The position numbers and the translations under genes were made by a program. This document shows, one piece after another, positions 9,476 through 18,795 of a stretch of 64,000 bases of DNA. The number at the start of each line of letters is the position of its first letter. Within the stretch, counting starts at the first letter, position 1. Origin of the DNA: Winogradskyella litoriviva (GTDB lineage Bacteria > Bacteroidota > Bacteroidia > Flavobacteriales > Flavobacteriaceae); the NCBI RefSeq assembly GCF_013249065.1, contig NZ_JABRWQ010000002.1, positions 186,001 to 250,000 of the forward strand, in the 5' to 3' direction. The notes below the pieces were generated by a model. It was not told where the DNA came from and ran no database searches. It saw only the letters and a list, made by a program, of their open reading frames with translations.

Positions 9476-10036
9476 ATGAAGAAAAATTTTATAACAGGTC
9501 TTGCTTTAACTAAAAAAATAACTTTAATAGCTGCCGTTGCTGCTACCTTAGCTTTACAAAGTTGTGGTGAAGAAGACGGAAGTCCAAGAATTAAAGATGC
9601 GCAAGAAGAAACAATTTACGAATCTACTAAAGGTGTAATAACTGAAGTTGAAGAAATTGAGCCTGGTGAAGATTATAAAATTATTGATGAGCGCCTTATT
9701 GATGATAAGGAAAAATCTATAGCTATTGTTCATAATTTAGAAGGAACTGTAGACACCTTATCATTAAGAAAATTAAAAGAGGATAATTCTTCTTCTTACC
9801 GTCACTCTGGCCTAAGAAGTATTTTATATTATTCTTTAGCAAGCTCGTACTTTAATAGAAACATGAATAATGTTTCTCCTAAACAGAGCAACTACAAAAA
9901 CGCTTCGGCTTATAACAAGTCTGCAGGTTTAAAAAATGATTTAAAGAGTTCGGCTACATCTCGTCGTGTTAGTGTACCTGGTTCATCATCTAAAGGCTAT
10001 GGCAGTGGAAAGTCGTTTAGATCGTTTGGAGGATAA
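9476..10036 (+). CDS. YgiB/DUF1190-like lipoprotein
   Basis: 186 residues with a lipoprotein signal ending LALQSC (Cys30), an acidic middle part, and a Ser/Gly/Lys/Arg-rich tail ending KSFRSFGG. The overall plan, a lipoprotein with a Gly/Ser-rich tail ending in an Arg-Ser-x-Gly-Gly pattern, resembles E. coli YgiB/YjfM. Those proteins are encoded directly before the ATP-grasp proteins YgiC/YjfC, as here. The match is one of architecture and context; sequence identity looks low. Its last 38 bases overlap the ligase gene. It could be the substrate or partner of the ligase and the membrane aminopropyltransferase (inference). Confidence 0.6.
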   Translation: MKKNFITGLALTKKITLIAAVAATLALQSCGEEDGSPRIKDAQEETIYESTKGVITEVEEIEPGEDYKIIDERLIDDKEKSIAIVHNLEGTVDTLSLRKLKEDNSSSYRHSGLRSILYYSLASSYFNRNMNNVSPKQSNYKNASAYNKSAGLKNDLKSSATSRRVSVPGSSSKGYGSGKSFRSFGG

Positions 10037-11180
10037 TCGTTTTAAGGAAATTAAACGCCTTAAAAAGAAACACGTACCAAATCGTTTACATTGGTTTTTA
10101 GGAGAAGATTATTTTTCTGAAGAGCTCCTTGGTATCTACCGTTCAGAAATTGAACAATTACGTCGTATTTCTGATGAAGCCTTCTATTTGTTTCAACGCG
10201 CTACAGATAAAATTATTAATGAAGACAGGTTAGGAGATTTAGGTATTCCGCTTTCATTTCAAAAATGTATTATTCATAGCTGGAAAAATAAAATTAAACA
10301 CCCTTTCCTTTATGGTAGATTTGATATTAATGGTGGACTAAAATCTGATTATGGAAAAATCATAGAGTTCAACGCTGATACTTGTAGTACCATACCAGAA
10401 ACTCTTTTATGGCAACCACTTCAGCTGGCTGAATTAAAGGGAAATTCACAAAGTTTTAATACGTTAAGTGATGATATAAAATCAACACTTTCTAATTTAA
10501 AAAGTACTCTAAACAAGCAAAATCCCACATTTTTAGGCACCTCTTTTGGTTATATTGAAGATGTAGAAAACGTTAATTGTATTATAGACATTGCTTACCA
10601 AGCTGGATTTAAACCCATGTACTCAGATTTAGAACATGTTACATTTTCAGATGAAGGTGTTTTCTATGAAATTGGAGGTGAGTTTGAAGAAATCAATGTC
10701 CTTTTTAAAATGGTACCTTGGGATTGGATGTTTAATGACGAGCCAGAATTGGCAAGAACCTTATCTGATTTAATTTGCAATGATAAAGTAGTCGTTTTAA
10801 ATCCGCCATATTCAGCCATTTGGCAGAATAAAAAATTCTTAGCTTATATTACTCAAAATTTTCCTAATAACGTAATTGCAGAAACATATTTACAACAAGA
10901 AGCACGATTAGGAGAATATGTAAAAAAGCCCATTTATGGTAGATTAGGTGAAAATATTGCTATTGAAACTGCAACAAAAGCAAGACAAGAATCTGTAGGT
11001 GATTTTGGCAACCAAGAAATGATTTTCCAAAAATATTATCCATTAAATCAAGATTTAGAAAAATATTATTACCAAATTGGTATGTTCTTCACATCCAAAG
11101 CTTCAGCTCTAAATTTAAGAGCACAAGAGTCTCCAATTATTACAGATGATTGTGAATTTATGTCGCATTTTATCATTTAA
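9999..11180 (+). CDS. Glutathionylspermidine synthase-family ATP-grasp ligase (YgiC/YjfC-like)
   Basis: About 393 residues from the ATG at 9999; an upstream in-frame GTG at 9966 would add 11 residues, but AAAGG lies just before the ATG. The sequence runs like the GspS C-terminal synthetase: HWFLGEDYF near residue 30, IIEFNADTCSTIPET, the ATP-grasp segment with EIGGEFEEINVLFKMVPWDW, PYSAIWQNKKFLAYI, and GEYVKKPIYGRLGENI. This family forms amide bonds between carboxylates and amines; for YgiC/YjfC the substrates are not glutathione and spermidine. No CHAP amidase domain is present. Neighbours suggest a polyamine as amine donor (inference). Confidence 0.8.
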   Translation: MAVESRLDRLEDNRFKEIKRLKKKHVPNRLHWFLGEDYFSEELLGIYRSEIEQLRRISDEAFYLFQRATDKIINEDRLGDLGIPLSFQKCIIHSWKNKIKHPFLYGRFDINGGLKSDYGKIIEFNADTCSTIPETLLWQPLQLAELKGNSQSFNTLSDDIKSTLSNLKSTLNKQNPTFLGTSFGYIEDVENVNCIIDIAYQAGFKPMYSDLEHVTFSDEGVFYEIGGEFEEINVLFKMVPWDWMFNDEPELARTLSDLICNDKVVVLNPPYSAIWQNKKFLAYITQNFPNNVIAETYLQQEARLGEYVKKPIYGRLGENIAIETATKARQESVGDFGNQEMIFQKYYPLNQDLEKYYYQIGMFFTSKASALNLRAQESPIITDDCEFMSHFII

Positions 11181-11248
11181 AATCTTACATTTTTTTTGTA
11201 ATAATTTTCCTTGAAAATCTTCAAAATTACATCCAAATTTTATTATTG

Positions 11249-11256
11249 TAACTTTG
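11249..11256 (+). promoter_or_regulatory. Putative -7 box for the HNH gene
   Basis: TAACTTTG fits TAnnTTTG and lies 23 bases before the ATG at 11280, indicating that the HNH gene has its own promoter rather than being read only from the ligase gene. No convincing -33 TTG. Confidence 0.45.
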
Positions 11257-11279
11257 CGACGAACTAACGAAAGCTAACA

Positions 11280-11831
11280 ATGATAAGAGATTACTGGAAT
11301 GAGGAATGGAAAACTGTTGTATTTGATGATAACATCGATGACAATGAGAAATTTAAGATTTCAAACTTTGGACGTATAATTAATTGTAAGACAAGTGAAG
11401 AAACGCTTGTAAAAAAATACTACATCAACGGCTATCAAAACTTACCTGTTAAACAGAAAAAAAATGGTAAACAAACCAGTAGATATGTCCATAAACTTGT
11501 TGCTGAGCATTTTTTAGATAAAAATGATGGCCTTTACGTTATTCATTTAGATTATGATAAGACAAATAATCACGTGGATAATTTAAAATGGGCTACCAAA
11601 AGAGAAAAGGAGATTCACCAATTTAGTAATCCTGCTTATAAAACAATGGTTCGTAAAAAACCATCAAATACTAAGCTTACAGAAACTAAAGTAAAATTGA
11701 TAAAAAGAAAGATTAACGATCCAAATCGTAGAACAAGAATGAAAATGATTGCAAAACAATTTGGTATTTCTACAATGCAACTTTACAGAATAAAATCTGG
11801 TGAAAATTGGAAATCAGTTACAGAGCAATAG
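11280..11831 (+). CDS. NUMOD4/HNH endonuclease-like protein with C-terminal helix-turn-helix
   Basis: 183 residues. The N-terminal part (WKTVVFDD...FKISNFGRIIN) matches the NUMOD4 module. An HNH-type core follows at about 66-105 (YVHKLVAEHF...VIHLDYDKTNNHVDNLKWAT), then a basic linker and a C-terminal helix-turn-helix (about 145-175, MKMIAKQFGISTMQLYRIKSGENW). The usual NHxDG becomes IHLDY: the catalytic His remains but the Asn before it and the Gly after it are lost, so activity is uncertain. Proteins of this build are homing-type nucleases or DNA-binding derivatives. It stands alone between polyamine genes and ends 4 bases before the convergent speD. Confidence 0.8.
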   Translation: MIRDYWNEEWKTVVFDDNIDDNEKFKISNFGRIINCKTSEETLVKKYYINGYQNLPVKQKKNGKQTSRYVHKLVAEHFLDKNDGLYVIHLDYDKTNNHVDNLKWATKREKEIHQFSNPAYKTMVRKKPSNTKLTETKVKLIKRKINDPNRRTRMKMIAKQFGISTMQLYRIKSGENWKSVTEQ

Positions 11832-11834
11832 GCT

Positions 11835-12209
11835 CTAGTTAAAACCTGGTGTAATTACACCAATAGCTTCTCCTCTTTCAATCTGTTTGATAATTACCTT
11901 GTCTGAACTAAATGAAGACATGAGTAATTTCTGAATTTTTTCGGCATCGAAGGGTTTACAAGAAAAAATATCTACAGCTGCAAATTGATGTTCTGGCCAA
12001 GTATGTATGCTTACGTGACTTTCTTCTAATAATATAAAACCTGTAACACCAATAGGTTCAAATTGCTTAAAGGACTCATTCACTTTAGACAATTGTAACT
12101 CTTCTACAATAGCATTTAAAACCGTTTTAACTTTTGGAATAAAAGAAATAGTTTCTGCTTTGCAGTTGTAAACATCCCAAGTGATGTGTGTGCCTAATGA
12201 AGTTTTCAA
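11835..12209 (-). CDS. speD: S-adenosylmethionine decarboxylase proenzyme
   Basis: 124 residues, the length of class 1B prokaryotic SpeD. The motif LLEESHVSIHTWPEHQFAAV contains the self-cleavage point E63-S64, at which Ser64 becomes the pyruvoyl cofactor. His69 and Cys84 (DIFSCKPF) are the conserved processing and catalytic residues. It makes decarboxylated SAM, the aminopropyl donor for spermidine synthase. The membrane-fused SpeE-like gene at 7908-9434 is the only visible consumer in the window. A lipoprotein gene lies 29 bases upstream on the same strand. Confidence 0.95.
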   Translation of the reverse strand: MKTSLGTHITWDVYNCKAETISFIPKVKTVLNAIVEELQLSKVNESFKQFEPIGVTGFILLEESHVSIHTWPEHQFAAVDIFSCKPFDAEKIQKLLMSSFSSDKVIIKQIERGEAIGVITPGFN

Positions 12210-12238
12210 TATAGATAAAAGATTATTGGGACTTTTAA

Positions 12239-12781
12239 TTATTCTTCTCCAGAATAAGAACTCATCATTAATGCCATAAATTCTTGAGGGTCGTATGCTT
12301 TTACTAAACTTGTATAAGACTCATCAGAATCTACTTCTACCATTTCTGGCAATGACTCTCTTGGCCCATAATCCCATGTAACTTCATTAATAACATCTCT
12401 AACAACATCATAATTACCTTCCATAGGAATTCCTAAAAAAGTAACTTCTTTATTTGTTAAGTTAGCTGCATAAGTATCTTGATATAATTCTGGTCCGTAA
12501 TACTCATCTGCCAATAAATATTCTGACAATGATGGATTAACCATATAGACATCAGATGTAAAATTAAATTTAATAATACTATCATTCTCTAATGTTAGTT
12601 GATGCTCTCCTTTGCCCATTTCTACCCAAACGACTTCTTTAGGAGGTACTACAACTCTAAGTGTATCTACCACAACTTCTACTGAAAACTCAGTTGGATT
12701 GTCTATTGCTAAGTCTACATTATTACTACAAGATGTAAAGAATACTGCAGATAAAATTGAAAGTATAAAGAGCTTTTTCAT
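12239..12781 (-). CDS. Lipoprotein of unknown function
   Basis: 180 residues with a lipoprotein signal (MKKLFILSILSAVFFTSC, Cys18). The first ~60 mature residues look like a small beta domain (NNVDLAIDNPTEFSVEVVVD..LRVVVPPKEVVWVEMGKGEHQLTL); the remainder is acidic with many Tyr and Asp. I recognise no family. It is read in the same direction as speD and precedes it by 29 bases, so the two may share a transcript. Confidence 0.65.
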   Translation of the reverse strand: MKKLFILSILSAVFFTSCSNNVDLAIDNPTEFSVEVVVDTLRVVVPPKEVVWVEMGKGEHQLTLENDSIIKFNFTSDVYMVNPSLSEYLLADEYYGPELYQDTYAANLTNKEVTFLGIPMEGNYDVVRDVINEVTWDYGPRESLPEMVEVDSDESYTSLVKAYDPQEFMALMMSSYSGEE

Positions 12782-12921
12782 TGAAAATAATATTTGTTAA
12801 ACGCAATATAAGAATATTTGTGAGTATTCCCTTTGATTAAACTTCAAAATAAACATGCCAGTCTAAATTCAATAGAATAATAATATGAAAATAAACTCTT
12901 ATGATAATTGAAAATCATTTA

Positions 12922-14220
12922 TTAAACTTCTTTATTCTCCTTTGGCACTCTAAAAAGCAGAATTATACCAATAAAAAAGAATACAACTAGAAACAAAATT
13001 GCATAACGCATAGAGTAATTCTCGGATACTATTGCAAAAATCAACATACCTATTACTATTCCTATCTTTTCTGCAACATCGTAAAAACTAAAATACGAAG
13101 TAGTATCTTCTGTTTCTGGTAAAAATTTTGAATAGGTTGAACGACCCAAAGATTGAACACCTCCCATTACTAAGCCAACAAAACCTGCTGCAATATAAAA
13201 TTCTAAAGGTGTATTCATAAAATAAGCATAAATGCAAAGGCACATCCATAAAAAATTAATGGCAATAAGCGTTTTAACACTGCCAAATTTTGAAGCTGCA
13301 CGTGAGGTTAAAATAGCACCTAACACAGCGACTAATTGAATTACTAAAATACTAACAATGAGTCCTATTGTTTTTTCACTATCTGTGCCCCAATTAATTT
13401 CTTTTTCACCAAAATAAACAGCCATTAACATTATAGTTTGCACTGCCATACTAAAAACAAAAAAAGCATTTAAATAGCGTTTTAATCTTAGATTTAGTTT
13501 TAACTGAGACCAAACAGATTTTAATTCTCTAAAACCATTAAAAACTACATCTTTTGTTACTTTATGACCAGAAGAAACTCCTGCTGGTAAAATATAAAAT
13601 GTGTATTGACTAAATAAAGCCCACCAAATACCAACTGTTATAAAAGAATAACGCATCATTTCTATTTTATCTGCATTATCTTCTTGGCTCATTACCATTA
13701 CTAAATTTACTATTAACAATAGTACACTTCCTATATATCCCATAGAAAACCCTTTTGCACTAATACTATCTTGTTGCTCTTCAAAAGCAATATCTGGTAG
13801 ATAAGAGTTATAAAATACTAAACTTCCCCAATACCCAATTAAACCCATAAAATAAAACATAAGGCTTAAGTGAATATAATTACGATCAAACCAAAATAAG
13901 CCAATACAACCAACAGATCCAACATAACAAAAGAACTTCATAAAATTCTTTTTATTACCAACATAATCTGCAATTCCGGATAATATTGGAGACATAATTG
14001 CGACTATTAAAAATGTAAAAGCTGTGACAATTGTAATTAATGTTTCTTGTTTCATTTCAAATCCAAATGCCGCAACTAATTCTTCTTTCGAGTCAAATAA
14101 AGATGAATAAAATAAAGGGAATATAGAGGATGCTATTGTCAATGTATAGACAGAATTCGCCCAATCGTAAAAAGCCCAAGCATTAAGAAGTTTTTTACTT
14201 CCTTTTTTAAATTGATTCAT
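12922..14220 (-). CDS. MFS transporter, UMF1/Atg22-like family
   Basis: 432 residues with about 12 membrane helices. The start (KKLLNAWAFYDWANSVYTLTIASSIFP) is the signature of the UMF1 family related to yeast vacuolar effluxer Atg22. Other family features visible are SGIADYVGNKK in the first intracellular loop, GYWGSLVFYNSYLPDIA, and GFVGLVMGGVQSLGRSTYSKFLPE late in the protein. Probably a proton-driven exporter; for amino acids if it works as Atg22 does, but no substrate can be read from the sequence. Single gene with no obvious operon partner. Confidence 0.85.
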   Translation of the reverse strand: MNQFKKGSKKLLNAWAFYDWANSVYTLTIASSIFPLFYSSLFDSKEELVAAFGFEMKQETLITIVTAFTFLIVAIMSPILSGIADYVGNKKNFMKFFCYVGSVGCIGLFWFDRNYIHLSLMFYFMGLIGYWGSLVFYNSYLPDIAFEEQQDSISAKGFSMGYIGSVLLLIVNLVMVMSQEDNADKIEMMRYSFITVGIWWALFSQYTFYILPAGVSSGHKVTKDVVFNGFRELKSVWSQLKLNLRLKRYLNAFFVFSMAVQTIMLMAVYFGEKEINWGTDSEKTIGLIVSILVIQLVAVLGAILTSRAASKFGSVKTLIAINFLWMCLCIYAYFMNTPLEFYIAAGFVGLVMGGVQSLGRSTYSKFLPETEDTTSYFSFYDVAEKIGIVIGMLIFAIVSENYSMRYAILFLVVFFFIGIILLFRVPKENKEV

Positions 14221-14304
14221 AAATATTATTCAGTTAGGTTATAAGCTTAGCTAAAATGATGTTAACTACAAATTAAAGAACTCAATCAGTATTAGCTATT
14301 TAGC

Positions 14305-14335
14305 AAAAAAAAAGCTACTCAAATTGAGCAGCTTC
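14305..14335 (-). terminator. Terminator after the M48 protease gene
   Basis: Read on the minus strand: AAGCTGCTC, loop, GAGTAGCTT, then nine T. One mismatch in the stem. Lies 27 bases beyond the protease stop codon. Confidence 0.75.
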
Positions 14336-14361
14336 TAAAATAATCAAATATTATTAATCTA

Positions 14362-15189
14362 TTAGTTGATTGGTCTAAATGATGTAACACCAAATTTTTT
14401 AGCCTCTTCTTTAGCCCAAGGCGCCAATTCTTGTAAGTTTTTAATTCTGGTATCATTACTTGGATGTGTACTTAAAAACTCTGGTGGAGCTTCTCCTCCA
14501 CTATTAGCTTTCATACGTTTCCATAGCTCTGCAGCCTCATCTGGATTATATCCTGCAATGGCCATTATAAGTACGCCCACTCTATCCGCTTCTGTTTCAT
14601 GACTTCTACTAAAAGGAAGCATACCAGCTACGTTAGATACCACACCAAAAGATTGATTAAAAATACCTAAAGCCTGTTCATCACTAGCTAATGCCACATT
14701 ACCAGCTACGGCTAATCCTTGTTGCAAATATGCAGCACTCATTCGTTGTTGTCCATGGTTTGCTAGAGCATGCACTACCTCGTGTCCCATAATAGCTGCA
14801 ACACCAGTTTCATTAGCTGCTATTGGCAAAATACCAGTGTAAAAGGCTATTTTCCCTCCTGGCATACACCAAGCGTTAACTTGTTCTGATTCTATCAGTG
14901 TATATTCCCATTTGTAATCGTCTAAATAACCATGATTGCCGTTAGCAACCAACCAACGCTCTGCAGCAGCGGCAATACGTTGACCAACTCTAGTTATCAT
15001 TTCGGCATCTGATGTACCTGTTATTACTTTACTTTCAGATTTTACTTGATTGTATTGAGCGAAAGCCGATGGAAATAATTGATCATTACCAACAAATGCC
15101 ATTGTTTTTTTTCCTGTAAAAGGATTCGTTGCACAAGCATAAACAACAGCCAAAATGACCACAAGGAATATTACTTTACTATATTTCAT
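14362..15189 (-). CDS. M48-family zinc metalloprotease, lipoprotein
   Basis: 275 residues: lipoprotein signal ending VVYAC (Cys19), then a peptidase M48 (Oma1/BepA/LoiP-like) domain. Zinc ligands are visible in GHEVVHALANH (H136, H140, catalytic E137) and in SHETEADRVG (E198). The wedge motif NAWCMPGGKIAFYTGIL upstream is also typical. No TPR tail is present, so it resembles LoiP/YcaL more than BepA. Likely an outer-membrane-anchored periplasmic quality-control protease. Monocistronic, with its own terminator. Confidence 0.9.
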   Translation of the reverse strand: MKYSKVIFLVVILAVVYACATNPFTGKKTMAFVGNDQLFPSAFAQYNQVKSESKVITGTSDAEMITRVGQRIAAAAERWLVANGNHGYLDDYKWEYTLIESEQVNAWCMPGGKIAFYTGILPIAANETGVAAIMGHEVVHALANHGQQRMSAAYLQQGLAVAGNVALASDEQALGIFNQSFGVVSNVAGMLPFSRSHETEADRVGVLIMAIAGYNPDEAAELWKRMKANSGGEAPPEFLSTHPSNDTRIKNLQELAPWAKEEAKKFGVTSFRPIN

Positions 15190-15278
15190 GGTAAATAATT
15201 TTATTATAAGTTACTAAAATACAAAAATGAATTTGTTTCTATAAGACACAAAACTTACCAAATGGTCACAGCTCTTCA

Positions 15279-17696
15279 TTATAAATCAGACTTTGTACCA
15301 ATAATATGTAACTCTGAAAAATTCTTGTGTACAACAATTGAGGTTACACCATTAACTTTAATACTTTCTAATTCTAATTTCTCATTATCTAATTGAACTT
15401 CGACAACATCAAATGGTAATCCATGAAATTTAATATTAAAAGTCTCATAAGGTGTAACAAACTTTCCTTCTTTGTATTGATTAATGATTAACTCATTAGA
15501 CTTTCCATTAAGTGAAAAATTTCTTAAGCTATACCTACCTTTTGTATAATCGAAACCATCATTAGCATCACTAAATAACTCACTTTTTTCTTTACCTTCT
15601 TTGTAGTAAACATCTAAAGTTATTTCTGTAATTTCCTTTTCACCAACATATTGTTGAATTGGATATTTAGGAATAATAGCACCTTCTTTTACAAAAATTG
15701 GCATACTGTCTATATCTGCATCAACCCACATTTCTTTGCCTCCTTTTACAATTTCATCTGTCCAGAAATTGTACCATTTTCCTTTTGGCACGTACATGCG
15801 TCTTCCTTTGGCATTTGGTTCTAAAATAGGACAAGCTAAAATTTGCTCACCAAAAATAAATTCATCCGTTCTATAATGCGTTTGTACATCTTCTTGATCA
15901 TACAACACTAATGATTTTAATAATGGTGTTCCGTGATCGACATAATTCCAAAATGCTGTGTATAGATATGGTAATAATTGATAACGTATTTCAATGAATT
16001 TTCTAACAATATCTGTAACGTCCTCATCAAAAGCCCAAGGTTCTTGATCGCCATGATCTCCTGAAGAATGCACTCTGAAAAAAGGATGAAAAATTCCTAA
16101 TTGAATCCATCTTGTAAATAATTCGCCTTGCGGTTGCTCTGCAAATCCTCCAATATCACTACCAACAAAAGAGAAACCAGACATTGCCATACGTTGCGAT
16201 TGCATATTGGCAATCCATAAATGCTCCCAAGTTGCAACATTGTCTCCTGTCCAAGTAGACGTATAACGTTGTGTACCTGAATAAGCTGAACGTGTAATAA
16301 CAAATGGTCGCTTAGGATAAGAATATTTCTTTAAACCTTGATAGGTTGCTCTCGCCATTTGCATTCCATAAATATTATGCGCTTTTCTGTGACTACAAGG
16401 GTTTCCATCATAATCGTGACGAACATCGTCTGGAAAAGTTTTGTTTGGCACTTCCATAACAGCAGGCTCATTCATATCATTCCAAACACCTTTTACCCCA
16501 ATATCTTCAATCAGTTCTTTGAACAAACCAGACCACCAATCTCTTACTTCAGGATTTGTATAATCTGGAAAATAACATTCTCCAGGCCAAACTTTTCCTT
16601 TCATATAATCACCATCTGCGCGTTTACAGAAGTAGTCTTTTTCTAAAGCTTCTTTAAATACAGAGTATTCTTTATCTATTTTAATTCCTGGATCAATAAT
16701 GGCCACAGTTTTAAAACCGTCATCTAACAATTCCTTTACCATACGTTTTGGGTCTGGAAAATATTCTTTGTTCCATGTAAAACAGCGGAAACCTTCCATA
16801 TAATCTATATCTAAATAAATAGCATCACATGGTATTTGTAGTTTTCTAAACGTAGACGTTATTTCTTTAACCTTACTTTCTGGATAGTAACTCCATTTGC
16901 ATTGGTGAAAACCTAATGCCCAAAGTGGTGGTAAATGGTGAGGCTTACCAGTTAAATCTGTGTAACTTTCTACAACATCATTCATCTTTGGACCGTAGAA
17001 GAAATAATAATTCATCTCACCTCCTTGTGCCCAAAAACTAGTAACATTTCTACGTTCTTGTGCAAAATCGAATGATGACATAAACGTATTATCAAAGAAA
17101 ATTCCATAGGCTTTTCCATGATGTAAACCTGTATAAAACGGAATAGCTTTATATAAAGGATCAGTATCCTTACCGTAAGCATAAGAATCTGTTGCCCAGT
17201 TGCTGTAGCGTTTTCCTTTTAAATTTAAATGATTAGGTTTATCTCCAAGACCATAATAGCTCTCACCATCATTAGACGTTTTGCTCATCTTAACAATATT
17301 GCCACCATATTGGTAACTTTCTTCCCAATGAAATCCGCCTTCGTCTTGATTAATAAGAACACCGTCTTTTGCATCGTAGATAGAAACTCTCATATCATCT
17401 TTTGAAATTTCGCATCGCAATTTTGATGTTGTTATTTCATAATATTCCTTTCTATCTTCAATCTCTAATTTATTATAACCAATACTTGCATATTTAGTTA
17501 TAGCATATGAAAAGTCGTTATTAAAATTTCCGACAGTTGTATATCTAAAACGCAACAAACTATCTCTTACAACTGTTAACTCTAAAATAACATCATTTGC
17601 AGCTGTAAAATAAAGTTTATCAACATCCTTCTTAAAGTCTATTATATTTGCTGGAAATAAATTTCCTTTATTTTCTAATTCTGTATTTACAATCAT
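15279..17696 (-). CDS. Glycoside hydrolase family 31, probable alpha-glucosidase
   Basis: 805 residues, no signal peptide, so probably cytoplasmic. GH31 layout: N-terminal beta domain (1-250), TIM barrel with CDAIYLDIDYMEGFRCFTW, nucleophile Asp in VWNDMNEP (D407), acid/base Asp in TWTGDN (D485) and FVGSDIGGF, then C-terminal beta domains. It most likely releases glucose from alpha-1,4 or alpha-1,6 oligosaccharides. It lies downstream of the glycogen operon and in the same orientation, but separated by two membrane-protein genes and a terminator, so a role in glucan turnover is plausible without co-transcription. Confidence 0.93.
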   Translation of the reverse strand: MIVNTELENKGNLFPANIIDFKKDVDKLYFTAANDVILELTVVRDSLLRFRYTTVGNFNNDFSYAITKYASIGYNKLEIEDRKEYYEITTSKLRCEISKDDMRVSIYDAKDGVLINQDEGGFHWEESYQYGGNIVKMSKTSNDGESYYGLGDKPNHLNLKGKRYSNWATDSYAYGKDTDPLYKAIPFYTGLHHGKAYGIFFDNTFMSSFDFAQERRNVTSFWAQGGEMNYYFFYGPKMNDVVESYTDLTGKPHHLPPLWALGFHQCKWSYYPESKVKEITSTFRKLQIPCDAIYLDIDYMEGFRCFTWNKEYFPDPKRMVKELLDDGFKTVAIIDPGIKIDKEYSVFKEALEKDYFCKRADGDYMKGKVWPGECYFPDYTNPEVRDWWSGLFKELIEDIGVKGVWNDMNEPAVMEVPNKTFPDDVRHDYDGNPCSHRKAHNIYGMQMARATYQGLKKYSYPKRPFVITRSAYSGTQRYTSTWTGDNVATWEHLWIANMQSQRMAMSGFSFVGSDIGGFAEQPQGELFTRWIQLGIFHPFFRVHSSGDHGDQEPWAFDEDVTDIVRKFIEIRYQLLPYLYTAFWNYVDHGTPLLKSLVLYDQEDVQTHYRTDEFIFGEQILACPILEPNAKGRRMYVPKGKWYNFWTDEIVKGGKEMWVDADIDSMPIFVKEGAIIPKYPIQQYVGEKEITEITLDVYYKEGKEKSELFSDANDGFDYTKGRYSLRNFSLNGKSNELIINQYKEGKFVTPYETFNIKFHGLPFDVVEVQLDNEKLELESIKVNGVTSIVVHKNFSELHIIGTKSDL

Positions 17697-17940
17697 TGAT
17701 CCTTCTTTTGCAAAAATTAATCACAAAAAAACGGAAAAAATCCAAGAATTAAAAGGGTTCTAAAAGGTTATTAAAAATTGTTGTGAACTACAGCGTTATT
17801 GAGATAAATTTTTACGATTAAATGAATTAATTAGCATAATTCAATAGTTTTCGTAATTTTTTTACTTTTAAATGAGATTAATAAAAGTCAAAACATAGCA
17901 TTTTACTCATTCTAACTAAAGGATTTAATGAAATTTTTAA

Positions 17941-18795
17941 CTAATGATACCCTAATTTCATAATTATTAATGCAATACAGCCCAAAATAATTATCATATA
18001 GAGCATTTTTAATTTTGTATTTGTACAAAGAAACAGTCCGTTTATAGCTAATACGGACATAAAACCGGTTTCTAACCTAGTAAACAGCACACCAATAATT
18101 AGCGCAATAAAAATAAGATGCGACCATGTGTTTTTAGGTTTTATTAAAATAGCCATTGCAGCTATAAACTCAACAAAAATAGTTAACCAAGCAAAAATTT
18201 GACTTCGATATCTAAGATTTGGTATAATATCTTTTAGCACAATTGTTTCGCCTAAATTAGGGTTTGTTTTACTTAAGTTCATTAAATTATCCGAATTACT
18301 TTTTGCTATCTCAATACTTTCGGGAATAAATTTCATAAAAAATTTAAATAAGGCTCCAAGATTTATAACACTATAATAAAAATCTCCACTAACAAATTGA
18401 GGAGATAATACTTTCTGAACAACTGATGCTAAAACAACAATTACAAGAACTAATTGAATATTCTTTACAAAAAACTCCTTCTCCTTATGGTAATAAAAAA
18501 ATATAACTGCTAGTACCATAAAAAACAGAACAAAATGATGATTGGCTACCCAAAAATAAGAATGGATTAAGTCTATTGAAAGCAGTATTAAAAATGAAAA
18601 CCAAATGATTGGATGCCTAGTTTTATTCCTATAATTGAACCATAAGATCAACCCAATTATAATAACTGGTATTTTCCAAAATAAAGCGTCTTTTAGTAAA
18701 AGAAAAACATAGACTCCCAGAAACAATATTAACAATTGCTGGCCTACTTTAATTTGGTCTTTCCATCTGCTTTTTACATCTAACTTATACTTCAC
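17941..18795 (-). CDS. Polytopic membrane protein of unknown function
   Basis: 284 residues with about eight hydrophobic helices and a non-hydrophobic segment around 135-185 (PQFVSGDFYYSVINLG.. and NSDNLMNLSKTNPNLGET). I recognise no family with certainty; the general plan recalls HTTM/DoxX-type membrane proteins. Its start overlaps the stop of the gene at 18792 by 4 bases, so the two form a translationally coupled pair. A 244-base AT-rich gap to the GH31 start shows no clear hairpin. Confidence 0.6.
   Translation of the reverse strand: MKYKLDVKSRWKDQIKVGQQLLILFLGVYVFLLLKDALFWKIPVIIIGLILWFNYRNKTRHPIIWFSFLILLSIDLIHSYFWVANHHFVLFFMVLAVIFFYYHKEKEFFVKNIQLVLVIVVLASVVQKVLSPQFVSGDFYYSVINLGALFKFFMKFIPESIEIAKSNSDNLMNLSKTNPNLGETIVLKDIIPNLRYRSQIFAWLTIFVEFIAAMAILIKPKNTWSHLIFIALIIGVLFTRLETGFMSVLAINGLFLCTNTKLKMLYMIIILGCIALIIMKLGYH

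Noticed and set aside
16097..16646. Open frames overlapping the GH31 gene in other frames
   Set aside because: Sequence makes no recognisable protein and the GH31 frame is continuous with intact catalytic motifs.
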